Of a DNA stretch of 64,000 nt, positions 17,464 through 26,996 are shown piece by piece (position 1 is the stretch's first letter; each line of letters starts with the position of its first letter). The DNA comes from Pseudomonadota bacterium. GTDB taxonomy: Bacteria > Pseudomonadota > Gammaproteobacteria > Xanthomonadales > Xanthomonadaceae. The translations under genes were made by a program, and so were the position numbers. The notes below the pieces were generated by a model, which was not told where the DNA came from, did no database searches, and was given only the letters and a program-made list of their open reading frames with translations. The stretch covers positions 496,001 to 560,000 of the forward strand of contig JAFEBX010000003.1 in the NCBI GenBank assembly GCA_018242425.1. Direction: 5' to 3'.

Positions 17464-18840
17464 TCAACGCCGGGCAATGCGTTCGAGCCGCTCGAGCGCC
17501 CCGCGACGGCCGCTGTCCAAATCGACGATGGGTTTGTCGGGATAGCCCGGGATGGCCCGTCGCGCCTCCCACGGCGCATGGATGCTCGCATCGTCGAGCC
17601 CCGCAAGTTCCGGGAGCCATCGCCGGAGATAGGTGCCGCTCGGATCGAATCTGCGCGATTGCGTGACCGGGTTGAACACGCGGAAATAGGGTGCCGCATC
17701 GACACCGGTACCCGCGACCCATTGCCAGCCCAGCGTGTTGCTGGCGATGTCGGCATCCACCAGCGTGTGCATGAACCAGGCCGCGCCTTCCTTCCAGTGG
17801 ATGCCCATGTGCTTGGTCAGCCAGGACGCGACCACCATGCGTACCCGGTTGTGCATCCACCCTTCGTGCCAAAGCTGGCGCATTCCCGCATCGATCAGCG
17901 GCACGCCGGTGCGCCCCCGCTTCCATGCCTCCAGCCCGACCGGATCCTGCTGCCACGGGAACGTGTCGAAGCGCGGGTTGAAGTTCCCGGTCAGGCTGTC
18001 TGGCCAATGACGAAGCACGTAGTAGGCGAACTCGCGCCATCCCAGCTCGGCGATGAACTTGTCCGCGCCCGCGCCGCCGCGTGCCCGCGCGGCGTCGAAC
18101 ACATGACCCGGACTGATCTCTCCGAAATGCAGGTGCGGAGACAACCGCGAAGTCGCGTCGATGCCGGGGTGGTCGCGTTCGTCCGGATAGGCGTCCAGGT
18201 CATCGAGAAATGCGCGCAGGCGCTCGCGTGCCGATGCCTCGCCGGGCGTCCACTGGCGCCAAAAACCGAGATCCCAGCGCGGCTTCGGCGCGGCGATGCG
18301 GGTGACGGCGCCTGCAAGCTCCGCAGGCAAGACAGCGCCGGCGATGCGCTCGGGCGCCGCGCGCGGACGGTAATTCCAGGTCGGGAGCGCTGCCTTGAAG
18401 AACGGGGTGAATACTCGATACGGCGCATCCGACTTGCTGCGCACCTGGTCTGCATCGGTCAGCAAACGCCCTCCCGCGCGACGCATCGTCACTCCAGCGC
18501 GCGACAACAGTGCGGCAAGTTCCGCATCCCGGGCATCCCGCTGCGGTTCGTACAACGACGACACATGCACGGCATCGGCGCCGCACGCAGCGGCAAGCCG
18601 CGGCAACAGTGCTTTCGGGTCGCCACCCAGGACATGCAGCGTCGCCCCGCGGCGTTCCAGATCGGCGGCCAGTGCTGCCAGGGATTTTCCGAGCCAGGCG
18701 CGGCTGGCGTCATGGCTTCCGGGTTCGGCTTCATCGATGTAGACGAACAGGACGTCATCGTGCGACTGGATGGCGCGAGACAACGCCGGATTGTCCGCAA
18801 GCCGCAAATCGCGGCGGAACCAGAAAATTCCGCGACTCAT
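17464..18840 (-). CDS. phrB: Deoxyribodipyrimidine photolyase (class I)
   Basis: Light-driven repair of cyclobutane pyrimidine dimers using FAD; 458 aa. The N-terminal photolyase domain starts FWFRRDLRLADNPAL. The C-terminal FAD-binding half includes LGWREFAYYVLRHWP, GWMHNRVRMVVASWL, the LGWQWVAGTG segment with electron-transfer Trp residues, and NPVTQSRRFDP. The start at 18840 gives the canonical MSRGIFWFRRDL N-terminus and has AGGG just upstream; 18963 would add 41 residues running into the lipocalin gene. Last gene of the ECF-sigma-headed cluster, 28 nt after the lipocalin. In Rhodobacter sphaeroides a photolyase gene is a known RpoE-ChrR target, which supports the grouping. A cryptochrome function cannot be excluded. 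Confidence 0.93.
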   Translation of the reverse strand: MSRGIFWFRRDLRLADNPALSRAIQSHDDVLFVYIDEAEPGSHDASRAWLGKSLAALAADLERRGATLHVLGGDPKALLPRLAAACGADAVHVSSLYEPQRDARDAELAALLSRAGVTMRRAGGRLLTDADQVRSKSDAPYRVFTPFFKAALPTWNYRPRAAPERIAGAVLPAELAGAVTRIAAPKPRWDLGFWRQWTPGEASARERLRAFLDDLDAYPDERDHPGIDATSRLSPHLHFGEISPGHVFDAARARGGAGADKFIAELGWREFAYYVLRHWPDSLTGNFNPRFDTFPWQQDPVGLEAWKRGRTGVPLIDAGMRQLWHEGWMHNRVRMVVASWLTKHMGIHWKEGAAWFMHTLVDADIASNTLGWQWVAGTGVDAAPYFRVFNPVTQSRRFDPSGTYLRRWLPELAGLDDASIHAPWEARRAIPGYPDKPIVDLDSGRRGALERLERIARR

Positions 18841-18868
18841 TGCCCTGACATGCCTTCGGCGATAGCGT

Positions 18869-19402
18869 TCATTGCAATCTCTTCGATTGAGGCACCATGC
18901 GCAACCTGGAGACGTCATATCCCAGCGACTTGATGCGGGAAATGGCCATTTGCAGTTCCGCATCCGGAAGATGCGGCGTGCGCGCCATCAACCAGACATA
19001 GTCGCGCTTGCTGCGCCCGATGATGGTGCGCGAATAATCGGGTGCGAGGTCGACCACGACATATTCTGCATCGATCGGCCAGATGAATTGCATTCCCCAC
19101 ACTGCATTGCGGGTGCCGGCGACCACCGTGCCGACAGGCGTCATGGTTTTCACCGGCGCATCGAAACTGCCCTTGCGGTAAGTGAACGTCGTGTGGATCC
19201 GCTGGTCGGGACCGAGGCGATAGGATTCGACGGCATCGTAGGCATCGCGCTCCGGCCAGGACGGGATATGCGCGATCACGTACCAGTCGCCCATGAAGCG
19301 GGGCAAATCGACCTCCGCGACCGGCGGGATGGGCGAGCGGCTGGTCGCGCAGGACACCAGAGCGACAGCCAGCAGCGCGGCCAGCGCAAGACGAACCATC
19401 AT
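18869..19402 (-). CDS. blc: Lipocalin lipoprotein (Blc-like)
   Basis: Outer-membrane-anchored lipocalin of 177 aa, a beta-barrel binding lysophospholipids or fatty acids. The N-terminus MMVRLALAALLAVALVSC is a lipoprotein signal with LVSC lipobox (Cys18). The lipocalin signature GDWYVIAHIPSWPERDAYD follows at about residue 37, and DYVWLMARTPHL lies near the end. The start overlaps the upstream methyltransferase stop as ATGA. A lipid-binding lipocalin inside a fatty-acid-modifying stress operon suggests handling of modified or damaged lipids at the outer membrane, an inference from context. Confidence 0.9.
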   Translation of the reverse strand: MMVRLALAALLAVALVSCATSRSPIPPVAEVDLPRFMGDWYVIAHIPSWPERDAYDAVESYRLGPDQRIHTTFTYRKGSFDAPVKTMTPVGTVVAGTRNAVWGMQFIWPIDAEYVVVDLAPDYSRTIIGRSKRDYVWLMARTPHLPDAELQMAISRIKSLGYDVSRLRMVPQSKRLQ

Positions 19403-20481
19403 GCGGCCCCCTTCGCAAAGCGGTAATGGGCGACCATCCATTCATGGCCATGGTCGTAGCCGAACAGCTCCGCGCATGCCATCCAGAACATGCGCCAGCG
19501 CTGGAACCAGAGCGGCGCCGCATCGCCATGGGTTTTGCGGAGGATGCCCATGACGGCGTCGCGGTCGGCATCCTGATTGGCCAGCCAGTGGTTCGCGGTA
19601 CGCTGGTAGTGGGTGCCGTCGACGAACCAGCGGTCTTCGATCCGCAGGTTGTCCTGGAACCATAGCAAGGTGTCCGCCGCGGGCATCAATCCGCCGGTGA
19701 AGAAATGGCGGCCCATCCAGTTGTCGCTCCCGTTCGTCTCGAACGGATACGACAACGTGCGGTGGCAGAAAATGTGCACGAACAGCTTGCCATGGTCACG
19801 CAACCATGTGTCGATCCGCAGCAACAACGTGGCGTAGTTGCGCATGTGTTCGAACATTTCGACGGAAACGCAGCGATCGAACCCGCCGGCAGGCAATTCC
19901 AGCCGGTTGACATCGCAGGTGACGACGCTGACGTTGCCAAGGCCGCGCAGGAGGCATTGCAACTCGATGAACCGGCGTTGCGGCACGGAGTTGGAGACGG
20001 CGGTGATCCTCGCGTTCGGATATCGCTCCGCCATCCACAACGTGAGCGAACCCCAGCCGCAACCGAGTTCCAGGATGTCCTGCCCGTCCGCCAGCTGCGC
20101 CCGCTCTCCACACAGGGCGAGCATGGCTTCCTCGGCTTGCGCGAGCGTCTCGTTGCCTGCCGGGTAATAGCACCCGGAATACTTCAGCCGCGGCCCCAGG
20201 CAGCGCCGGAAGAATTCCGGCGGCAATTCGTAGTGCTGACGGTTGGCGGCATCGGCATGGATGGCGACCGGGCTGCATCGCAACTCTTCGATCAGCGCGA
20301 CGTTGCGCCGCGCGGCCATCGCGGGATCCCCGGCGTGTTCGTCGCGCAGGCGCTGCGCGCACTGGCGTCGAATGCCCAGCCGCAGCAGCGCATCAGGGAG
20401 GTAGCCGCGTTCTGCCATTCCAAGCAGGCCATCGGCGGGCAATTCCGACGACAGTTCCATCGCATCTGCAGCAGCGTTCAT
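19399..20481 (-). CDS. CFA-synthase-family SAM-dependent methyltransferase
   Basis: 360 aa, related to the cyclopropane-fatty-acid/mycolic-acid synthase fold but shorter than CfaB. SAM motif I is ILELGCGWG at residues 136-144; HYELPPEFF and LKYSGCYY precede it, and EMFEHMRNY and HIFCHRTLSYPF follow. The start at 20481 overlaps the DUF1295 stop by 4 nt. It differs clearly from the neighbouring 424-aa paralogue at 21257-22531, so two methyl-transfer steps on fatty acyl chains are possible. The exact product (cyclopropane, methyl-branched or other) is unknown. Confidence 0.87.
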   Translation of the reverse strand: MNAAADAMELSSELPADGLLGMAERGYLPDALLRLGIRRQCAQRLRDEHAGDPAMAARRNVALIEELRCSPVAIHADAANRQHYELPPEFFRRCLGPRLKYSGCYYPAGNETLAQAEEAMLALCGERAQLADGQDILELGCGWGSLTLWMAERYPNARITAVSNSVPQRRFIELQCLLRGLGNVSVVTCDVNRLELPAGGFDRCVSVEMFEHMRNYATLLLRIDTWLRDHGKLFVHIFCHRTLSYPFETNGSDNWMGRHFFTGGLMPAADTLLWFQDNLRIEDRWFVDGTHYQRTANHWLANQDADRDAVMGILRKTHGDAAPLWFQRWRMFWMACAELFGYDHGHEWMVAHYRFAKGAA

Positions 20482-21260
20482 CGCTCCTCCTTGGGTCGCC
20501 ACGGGATCAGCATCGGCGTCGTGCGCTGGTAGCGCGCATAGTCTTCGCCGCGCGTGCGCAGCGCCTGCGCTTCGGTGAAAGGAATGCCGCTGATCCAGCG
20601 CAGGAACGCGTACATGACGATCGGCCCCGACCAGGACAGCCATGCGATCGGCGATCCCGCCGCCAGCAACACATAGGAAAACCAGTGCAGCCATTCGAAG
20701 AAATAGTTGGGGTGGCGCGAATACCGCCACAGCCCGACGCGGCACGTCTTGCCGCGATGCGCGGGGTCGGCACGAAACCGGGACAACTGGCGGTCAGCCA
20801 GCGCTTCGCCGGCGATGCTGCCCACCCAGGTCACGACGGCGGCCACGAACCATGCATTCCAGTGGTTCACGGGGTTGGCTGCAACCGCCAGGAACGGCAA
20901 TGCGAACAAGGCGACCAGCAGCGCCTGGAACTGGAACATGGCCAGCCATTTGAGCGGAGCGGCGCCCCAGCGCGATCGCAACTGCGCGTAACGCCCATCC
21001 TCGCTGTCACCACGCATGCGCAGCAGCAGGTGCATGCCCAGCCGAAGGCCCCACGCACCTCCAAACAAGGCCAGCAGTTGTCGGGGCAATCCCGCACCCG
21101 ACCCCGTGGCGGCGGCAAACATCGCTGCGCAACCGACACCGAACGACCAGACCACATCCACCAGCCCGGCGTTGGCGGTGCGCTGCTGGCGCGCCCAAGC
21201 CAGTCCTTGAGCGAGGGCGGCGAACGCCCACACGATCAGCCATTGCGACCAGGGGTTCAT
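20478..21260 (-). CDS. DUF1295 membrane protein (steroid-5-alpha-reductase/ICMT-like fold)
   Basis: 260-aa polytopic inner-membrane protein with about six to seven hydrophobic segments. The C-terminal RYSRHPNYFFEWLHW motif is shared with isoprenylcysteine methyltransferases and steroid 5-alpha reductases and binds a cofactor (SAM or NADPH) in those families. It overlaps both neighbours by 4 nt (ATGA). In related ECF11/ChrR clusters a DUF1295 gene often accompanies CFA-like methyltransferases, pointing to a lipid-modifying step whose chemistry is not established. Confidence 0.85.
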   Translation of the reverse strand: MNPWSQWLIVWAFAALAQGLAWARQQRTANAGLVDVVWSFGVGCAAMFAAATGSGAGLPRQLLALFGGAWGLRLGMHLLLRMRGDSEDGRYAQLRSRWGAAPLKWLAMFQFQALLVALFALPFLAVAANPVNHWNAWFVAAVVTWVGSIAGEALADRQLSRFRADPAHRGKTCRVGLWRYSRHPNYFFEWLHWFSYVLLAAGSPIAWLSWSGPIVMYAFLRWISGIPFTEAQALRTRGEDYARYQRTTPMLIPWRPKEER

Positions 21261-22531
21261 GCGCTCGACACCGCGATGCCGGGCAGGTAAGAGTCGCCGC
21301 GATATCCCGGCTTGGCCAGCAACATCTGCGCGACGCCGATCGACCGCTCCAGAAACCCGCCTTCGCAGTACGCCAAATAGAATTCCCACATGCGCAGGAA
21401 CCGCTCGTCGAATCCTTGCGCGCGGACATCGGCGCGATTGGCCAGAAACCGCTGGCGCCAGGCGTGCAGCGTGCGTGCGTACGACGGGCCGAAATCCTCC
21501 AGGTGAACCAGCGCGAGGTCGGTGCTGCGGCTCTTGGCCGCCAGCATCGCCGCGATCGAGGGAATGAACGACCCGGGGAACACGAATCGCTTGATGAAGT
21601 CCACCGTGCGCACGGCTTGCGCGTAACGGTGATCCTCGATGGTGATCGCCTGCACCAGCGCGATCCCGTCGGACTTCAGCAAGCGGCCCAGCGTGGCGAA
21701 GTACGTCTCCATGTATTGGGGGCCGATCGCCTCGATCATCTCGATCGACACCAGCTTGTCGTACTGTCCGCCCAGATCGCGATAGTCCGAGAGCAACACC
21801 GTCACCCGCTCCTGCAGGCCGGCCTCGGCCACGCGCTGGGTGGCAAGCGCGTGCTGCTCCCTTGAGATCGTGGTTGTCGTGACCCGGCAGCCGTATTCTC
21901 GCGCGGCATGGATTGCGAAGCCGCCCCAGCCTGTGCCGATCTCGACGACATGATCATCGGCCGCAAGACGCAACTTTTCGCAAATACGCGCCAATTTGCG
22001 GGCCGATGCCGTCTCGAGCGTGTCGTCCTCGCCTGCGTACAAGGCCGACGAGTACATCAGGTCGTCGGACAGGAACAGGCGGAAGAACGGATTTCCCAGA
22101 TCGTAGTGCGCGGCGATGTTGCGGCGGGCGCCTTCGCGCGTGTTGCGGCGTGACGCGTGCAGCGCCTTCATCCCCCAGCCGGCCAGGCGGGCGCTGCCGC
22201 GCTCCATTCCGTCCAGCAATTCGCGGTTGCGCACGAGCGTGCGCACCAGCGCCACCAGGTCCGTGCAATCCCAGTCGCCATCCATGTAGGCCTCCGCCGC
22301 GCCGATGCTGCCGGCCGCGGCCAGCGCCCGGTAGAAGCGCGGCGTGTTCACCCGCAATTCGATGGGCGCCTGCGTCGCATCCGCGTGGCCAAGCTCGATG
22401 CGACCCATGTCGTCCGACACGATGAGTCGATGGCCATGCAATGCGGCGAGCCGCTTGAGCAACCGCGCACGCAGGACGCGATCGATCGCGCCGAAGGCAG
22501 TGGGTACGGCGGATCGGGCGATGCTGTTCAT
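21257..22531 (-). CDS. cfa: Cyclopropane-fatty-acyl-phospholipid synthase-like methyltransferase
   Basis: Transfers a methylene or methyl group from SAM to unsaturated fatty acyl chains of membrane phospholipids; 424 aa, full length for the family. It carries EAYMDGDWD (residues 80-88), [21 protein letters not shown] around 142-162, SAM motif [11 protein letters not shown] (195-204), and [11 protein letters not shown] near the C-terminus. The start at 22531 overlaps the DUF1365 stop. In R. sphaeroides CFA-like enzymes of the RpoE-ChrR regulon change lipids under singlet oxygen; the same is likely here. Confidence 0.92.
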   Translation of the reverse strand: MNSIARSAVPTAFGAIDRVLRARLLKRLAALHGHRLIVSDDMGRIELGHADATQAPIELRVNTPRFYRALAAAGSIGAAEAYMDGDWDCTDLVALVRTLVRNRELLDGMERGSARLAGWGMKALHASRRNTREGARRNIAAHYDLGNPFFRLFLSDDLMYSSALYAGEDDTLETASARKLARICEKLRLAADDHVVEIGTGWGGFAIHAAREYGCRVTTTTISREQHALATQRVAEAGLQERVTVLLSDYRDLGGQYDKLVSIEMIEAIGPQYMETYFATLGRLLKSDGIALVQAITIEDHRYAQAVRTVDFIKRFVFPGSFIPSIAAMLAAKSRSTDLALVHLEDFGPSYARTLHAWRQRFLANRADVRAQGFDERFLRMWEFYLAYCEGGFLERSIGVAQMLLAKPGYRGDSYLPGIAVSSA

Positions 22532-23298
22532 GGGTGCTTTCCCCGTTTGGCGGGATGATCGTGGACGGGGATGCGCTTCAGCCAGAGGCGCGCGGCCTGC
22601 CAATGGATGCCCGTCATGACTTGCGCGGTCATCAGCGGGTAACGCCACAGCACGCGCGCCAGATGCTTGCCGTCGATCGGCCGGCGCTTCAACTCGAGGG
22701 TGGCGTCGAACTCACGGCGCGGGCCATCGCATACATCCATGTGGACGCGCAAATCCGCCGCCGGCTCGGTGAACGTCCATGCATAGCGCCGCTCGAGCGG
22801 AAGGAATGGAGATACGTGGAACTCCTTGTCGAACGACCACTTCAGCACGCGTCCCTGTCGCCGCGCCCTTGCCAACGGCAGGACGTAGGCATGGCGTTCC
22901 TTCCACGGCGTGTTGGTGATCTCGGCGACGATGCTGTGCAAGGCGCCGTCTTGATCGTGGCAGTAGTAAAAGCAGACCGGGTTGAAGCAGTAGCCGCCAT
23001 AGCGCAGGTGCGCCAGCATGCAGACCGGGCCCCGGGGCCGTTCGCCTGCCGTGTCCTCGACGCGATCACGCACGGCCTCGGCCAAAGGACGCGCCGGGTC
23101 ACCGAGAAAATCGTCGCGCTTGAATTCCGCGAAATTTCCCCGGTTCACCGACCACAGCCAGCGATCGCGGAAAACGTCGTCGACCTCGTCCAGATTCAGG
23201 TACAACTGCGCCATCCGGTATGCGAACGCATGCGCGCGCGGCGCATGGCGACGATGGCGCACGCGACCTTCGTAGACAGCGCTGGCCAGGCCGCTCAT
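22528..23298 (-). CDS. DUF1365 family protein
   Basis: Cytoplasmic 256-aa protein recognised by [17 protein letters not shown] at the N-terminus, [15 protein letters not shown] and KEFHVSPF in the middle. DUF1365 proteins almost always sit between a flavin amine-oxidase-like protein and a CFA-synthase-like enzyme, exactly as here, with ATGA overlaps on both sides. No catalytic function is established. A role in making or handling modified fatty acids is inferred from this conserved trio. Confidence 0.9.
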   Translation of the reverse strand: MSGLASAVYEGRVRHRRHAPRAHAFAYRMAQLYLNLDEVDDVFRDRWLWSVNRGNFAEFKRDDFLGDPARPLAEAVRDRVEDTAGERPRGPVCMLAHLRYGGYCFNPVCFYYCHDQDGALHSIVAEITNTPWKERHAYVLPLARARRQGRVLKWSFDKEFHVSPFLPLERRYAWTFTEPAADLRVHMDVCDGPRREFDATLELKRRPIDGKHLARVLWRYPLMTAQVMTGIHWQAARLWLKRIPVHDHPAKRGKHP

Positions 23299-24590
23299 GC
23301 CGCGACCTCCAATGGCAGCGGTGCAAGCGGGCGGTGCGCAGCGCCATGGGACCAGCCGGCGCCCAACGCCTGCGCAACCTCGACGCCGCTGCGGATGCCG
23401 TCTTCATGAAAGCCCCAGCCCCAATACGCGCCGGCGAACCAGGTGCGGTGGATGCCCTGAATTTCGTGCTTGCGGGCTTGCGCAGCGACGGCGGCCGCGC
23501 GATAGACGGGATGGTGGTAAGTGCGACGCACCAGGATCCGCGCCGGATCGATGTCTGCGGTGCGGTTGAGTGTGACCACCAATGGCGTGTCCATCGGCAA
23601 TCCCTGGAGGAGGTTCATGCAATAGCTGACGGTGCAGGATTGCGCCGAGTCCGCCGGCAGATAGGCATTCCACGCGGCCCATGCCTTGCGGTGCCGCGGA
23701 AGCAGCGTGGCGTCGGTATGCAAGACGGTCTCGTTCGTCTGGTACGAGATGGCACCCAGCACATCGCGTTCGCTGTCGGTCGCATCCTCCAGCAAGGCCA
23801 GCGCCTGATCGCTGTGGCAGGCCAGCACGACATGGTCAAAGTGTTCGCGGCCGGCATCCCGGCGCACCGTCACTCCGTTCGCATCCCGGCTGATGCCGCG
23901 CACCGGTGCGTCGACGTGCACCCGCACATCCCAGCATGCCGACATCGCATCGACATACGCGCGCGAACCGCCTTGCACGACACGCCACGCCGGGCGGCCC
24001 GTCAGCTGCAGCATCTGGTGGTTCGCCATGAACTGGACCAGGTACTTGGCCGGGAATCCCAGGATCCCCGCCGCGGGCGACGACCACAGCGCGCTCGCCA
24101 TCGGCACCAGGTGCTGATCGCGGAAGGCTGCGCCATAACCGTGCATTTCAAGGTAATCAGCCAGCGACGGACCGGGGCCTGCGGTGTCCAGCAACGCAGG
24201 CGCGGCGCGATAGAAGCGGCGAAGATCGCGCAACATTCCCCAGAACCGCGGCGAAACCAGGTTGCGGCGTTGGCAGAACAGCGTATCGAGCGAAGTGGCG
24301 TTGTATTCCAGTCCGCATGCGGCGTCCTGTACCGAGAAACTCATGGTCGTGGGCTGCGAGGCCACGCCGAGCTCATTGAACAGTCGCGTCAGCAACGGGC
24401 AATGCCTCGCGTTATGCACGATGAAGCCGGTATCCACTTGCAGCGAGCCGCCATCGGTCTCGACCCGATGCGTGTCGACATGGCCGCCAAGGCGGTCGTT
24501 CTGTTCATAGAGCACGACTTCGTGGTGCCGCGACAACAGCCATGCCGCGGACAGGCCGCTGATCCCGCTGCCGACCACCGCGATGCGCAT
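23295..24590 (-). CDS. FAD-dependent oxidoreductase (flavin amine-oxidase fold) of the lipid-modification cluster
   Basis: 431-aa flavoprotein with the N-terminal dinucleotide-binding motif [14 protein letters not shown] (from residue 6) and the GG doublet RLGGH of the amine-oxidase/desaturase-like fold. The C-terminus has [15 protein letters not shown], a conserved FAD-contact segment of this subfamily. It begins 1 nt before the desaturase stop context and overlaps DUF1365. Homologues occur next to CFA-like enzymes in ChrR regulons, and a related protein has been implicated in converting methylated fatty acids in R. sphaeroides (recalled). The substrate here is probably an acyl chain, not an amine. 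Confidence 0.88.
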   Translation of the reverse strand: MRIAVVGSGISGLSAAWLLSRHHEVVLYEQNDRLGGHVDTHRVETDGGSLQVDTGFIVHNARHCPLLTRLFNELGVASQPTTMSFSVQDAACGLEYNATSLDTLFCQRRNLVSPRFWGMLRDLRRFYRAAPALLDTAGPGPSLADYLEMHGYGAAFRDQHLVPMASALWSSPAAGILGFPAKYLVQFMANHQMLQLTGRPAWRVVQGGSRAYVDAMSACWDVRVHVDAPVRGISRDANGVTVRRDAGREHFDHVVLACHSDQALALLEDATDSERDVLGAISYQTNETVLHTDATLLPRHRKAWAAWNAYLPADSAQSCTVSYCMNLLQGLPMDTPLVVTLNRTADIDPARILVRRTYHHPVYRAAAVAAQARKHEIQGIHRTWFAGAYWGWGFHEDGIRSGVEVAQALGAGWSHGAAHRPLAPLPLEVAA

Positions 24591-24591
24591 G

Positions 24592-25548
24592 TCAGTGCGC
24601 CGCCTTGGCCAGCACCCATGCGGGAACCGGTTTCAGGTCGCGTATCAGCCCGAATGTCTGCATCACCCGCAGGCCGTACCACGTCAAATCGATCTCCCAC
24701 CAGCGAAAGCCCTGGCGTGCGCTGCCAGGGAAAAAATGATGGTTGTTGTGCCAACCCTCGCCGAACGTCAGCAGCGCCAGCCACAGATTGTTGCGACTGT
24801 CGTCGCGCGTCGCGAAACGACGGCGTCCCCAGCGATGGGACAACGAATTGATGGTGACGGTGGCGTGGAACAACAGCACCGTCGAGACGAAAAAGCCCCA
24901 CACCAGCAATTGCGGGCCACTCGTGCCCAGTCCGGGCGCCCATCGCTCGAGCATTGCACCGAGCGCGTACAACCCCGCCGCCAGCGCAACCGGGACGGCG
25001 GTGTCATAACGATCCAGCCAGCGCAACTCGGGGAACCGGAGCAGATCGCCGATGCGCGAGGGATCGGTGCGGAACCCGGCGCGCGTCAGGAACCAGCCCG
25101 CATGGCTTCGCCAGAAGCCTTTGCGCGGCGTGTGCGGATCGTCCGCAGTATCGGCATGCACGTGATGATGGCGATGATGCGCAGCCCACCACAGGGGGCC
25201 GCGCTGTACCGATGCCGCGCCCAGCAAGGCAAAGGCGAATTGCATCGGGCGCGAGGTGCGGAAAGCGCGATGCGAGAAATAGCGGTGATAGAAGCCGGTC
25301 AGCGCGAACATCCGCGCCGCATACAACCCGAGCGCGACCCCGATTGCGGTCGCGGACACGCCCACCCGGAACACGCCGAGACAAGCCAGGTGCATGGCGA
25401 TGAATGGCAGCGCGCGCAACCAATCGACACGATCATCAAGCGCGGGATCGGCTTCACCCCCCCGCGCGGAACTGTCGACCCAGCGCCGCAACGTGACAAG
25501 TCCGTCACGCAGCATCGCGCGATTCGGTTGAGCGGCACTGCCTGCCAT
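24592..25548 (-). CDS. Membrane acyl-CoA/acyl-lipid desaturase
   Basis: Di-iron integral membrane desaturase of 318 aa. Three histidine boxes are present: HRYFSH (88-93), HHRHHH (124-129) and HNNHH (267-271). Hydrophobic segments lie between them, matching the stearoyl-CoA delta-9 desaturase architecture. It would supply unsaturated acyl chains for the CFA-like methyltransferases downstream. First structural gene after the sigma/anti-sigma pair, separated from chrR by 61 nt, while most later junctions overlap. Confidence 0.93.
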   Translation of the reverse strand: MAGSAAQPNRAMLRDGLVTLRRWVDSSARGGEADPALDDRVDWLRALPFIAMHLACLGVFRVGVSATAIGVALGLYAARMFALTGFYHRYFSHRAFRTSRPMQFAFALLGAASVQRGPLWWAAHHRHHHVHADTADDPHTPRKGFWRSHAGWFLTRAGFRTDPSRIGDLLRFPELRWLDRYDTAVPVALAAGLYALGAMLERWAPGLGTSGPQLLVWGFFVSTVLLFHATVTINSLSHRWGRRRFATRDDSRNNLWLALLTFGEGWHNNHHFFPGSARQGFRWWEIDLTWYGLRVMQTFGLIRDLKPVPAWVLAKAAH

Positions 25549-25609
25549 CGCATTCTCCCGTTTCCTGCTAGCTCATACGGGTGCGAGCGGCGCTTGGATG
25601 CAACCGGGA

Positions 25610-26278
25610 TCAGATTCCGAACACGGGTTGCAGCGTGCGCGCCAACCAGCCGGGGAAACGCAATGGCGCCTCGAGCGCGGCCACGCAAATGCAGGGCACT
25701 CCGGGCGATGTCACCGGTTGGTGCTTGGTGTCGGCGTCGAGATCGGCGATGTCGCCAACACCGAAATGACCCAATGCATCATCGTAGGCGCCTTGCAGGA
25801 TCTGGGTGATCTCGCTGCCTCCGTGACCGTGCACCGGCATGCTCTTGCCCGGGCCGATGCGCAACATCAGCATCGTGCAGCCGCTTGGCCCGGTCGTGCG
25901 GATGTAATGCATGCCCGGCCCCATCCAGCGCCAACGCAACCTGCGGTAGGAGCTGCCGAAGTACGGATGGAGCGCCGCCGGCAATCGATCGGGATCCGGC
26001 GGCGGCGCCTCTTGCGTGGGCGAATGTCCGGGCAGTCCCACGCGCTCCAGTCTTTCCAGCATCTCGGCGCGCAATTGCACTTTCCGCGCCGGTGCGAGTT
26101 CCGGGCGCTGCAATTCGACCAATGCACCACCGACATCCTCGGCATGGGCCAGGCGGCGACTGCACTCCGGACAACCTTCGCAGTGGATCGCGACGATCGC
26201 CGCCATTTCCGGCGGCAACGCCCCGGCTGCATGGCTGATCACGGTTGCCGGATCAAGATGATGGTGTGGATTCGTCAC
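25610..26278 (-). CDS. chrR: ChrR-like zinc anti-sigma factor with cupin domain
   Basis: 222 aa, binds and inhibits the partner ECF sigma factor until singlet oxygen or related oxidants cause release or turnover. The N-terminal zinc anti-sigma domain has His-rich residues 5-7 and HCEGCPEC at 32-39 (H-x3-C-x2-C: His32, Cys36, Cys39), matching the ChrR zinc ligands. The C-terminal cupin (about 105-220) keeps candidate metal ligands His150, His152, Glu156 and His186. The start overlaps the sigma gene stop by 4 nt. Length and both domains match R. sphaeroides ChrR. Confidence 0.92.
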   Translation of the reverse strand: MTNPHHHLDPATVISHAAGALPPEMAAIVAIHCEGCPECSRRLAHAEDVGGALVELQRPELAPARKVQLRAEMLERLERVGLPGHSPTQEAPPPDPDRLPAALHPYFGSSYRRLRWRWMGPGMHYIRTTGPSGCTMLMLRIGPGKSMPVHGHGGSEITQILQGAYDDALGHFGVGDIADLDADTKHQPVTSPGVPCICVAALEAPLRFPGWLARTLQPVFGI

Positions 26279-26820
26279 GAGACGCCCCCCAACTCGCCTT
26301 GCAAACGCTGGAAGGCACGCCGCAAGTGCGATTTCACGGTGCCCAGCGGCATGTCCAGTTCACTTGCGATCTCTTGGTGACTTTTGGCTTCGAAATACGA
26401 CATCCGGATCAATCTTGCCTGCACGGGCGTCAATGCATCGATGCGCTGGCGCAACTGCGCGCATTCCACGAACGTTTCGGCTTCGCTGGATGCAGGGACG
26501 GCCCAATCTTCCTCCGCCCCGGGCATGGTCCCCGGGCGATTGACGTCGCGGCGCAGCCGGTCAATGTGCAAGTTGCGGGCAATGCGGAACAACCAGGTGC
26601 TGACCGCGCCATGGGCCTGGTCGTAACTGCCGGCGTGTTGCCACAGCCGGAGCAATGACTCTTGCGCCAATTCCTCCGCGATCGCCGCGGGCGATCCCAG
26701 CCCTTTCAGGTATCGGCCGATGCGAGGCATGAAATGATCGTAGATGCGCAGGAAGCTGTCGCGATCCCCGCTCCTCGCGACGCGCGCCAATTCGACCGAC
26801 CAATCTTCCGGATTGCTCAT
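26275..26820 (-). CDS. rpoE: ECF sigma factor of the RpoE/ChrR (ECF11) group
   Basis: 181-aa RNA polymerase sigma factor. Region 2 spans about residues 20-90 (FMPRIGRYLKGLG, then EELAQESLLRLWQH and TWLFRIARNLHIDRLRR). Region 4 spans about 125-178 (ALTPVQARLIRMSYFEAKSH, then LGTVKSHLRRAFQRL). The start at 26820 matches the family N-terminus; an in-frame start at 27114 would add 98 unrelated residues. Head of the ten-gene leftward cluster and translationally coupled to chrR. Autoregulation is expected for this group, but I could not identify a clear ECF11 promoter by eye in the 176 bp upstream. Confidence 0.92.
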   Translation of the reverse strand: MSNPEDWSVELARVARSGDRDSFLRIYDHFMPRIGRYLKGLGSPAAIAEELAQESLLRLWQHAGSYDQAHGAVSTWLFRIARNLHIDRLRRDVNRPGTMPGAEEDWAVPASSEAETFVECAQLRQRIDALTPVQARLIRMSYFEAKSHQEIASELDMPLGTVKSHLRRAFQRLQGELGGVS

Positions 26821-26996
26821 GCAGCCGCCAAGCCCAGGTCTCGCCTTGAAAGATGCATGAACTGACAATTTGCCGAGAACAACAACTTTCCTGGCGGACA
26901 TCGTATACCCAGCCGTGCAGACCATGAAGGCATACGCAGCAAGGCTCGGATTGGATGCAGGCTGCGCCGCGCCGGCGCGGCGGTGAATCGACAGGG

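Noticed and set aside
17457..17475. Inverted repeat GCCCGGC/GCCGGGC at the iorAB-photolyase junction as a bidirectional terminator
   Set aside because: It has a stable stem but no T tract on either strand, and it overlaps the photolyase coding end; not enough to call a terminator.
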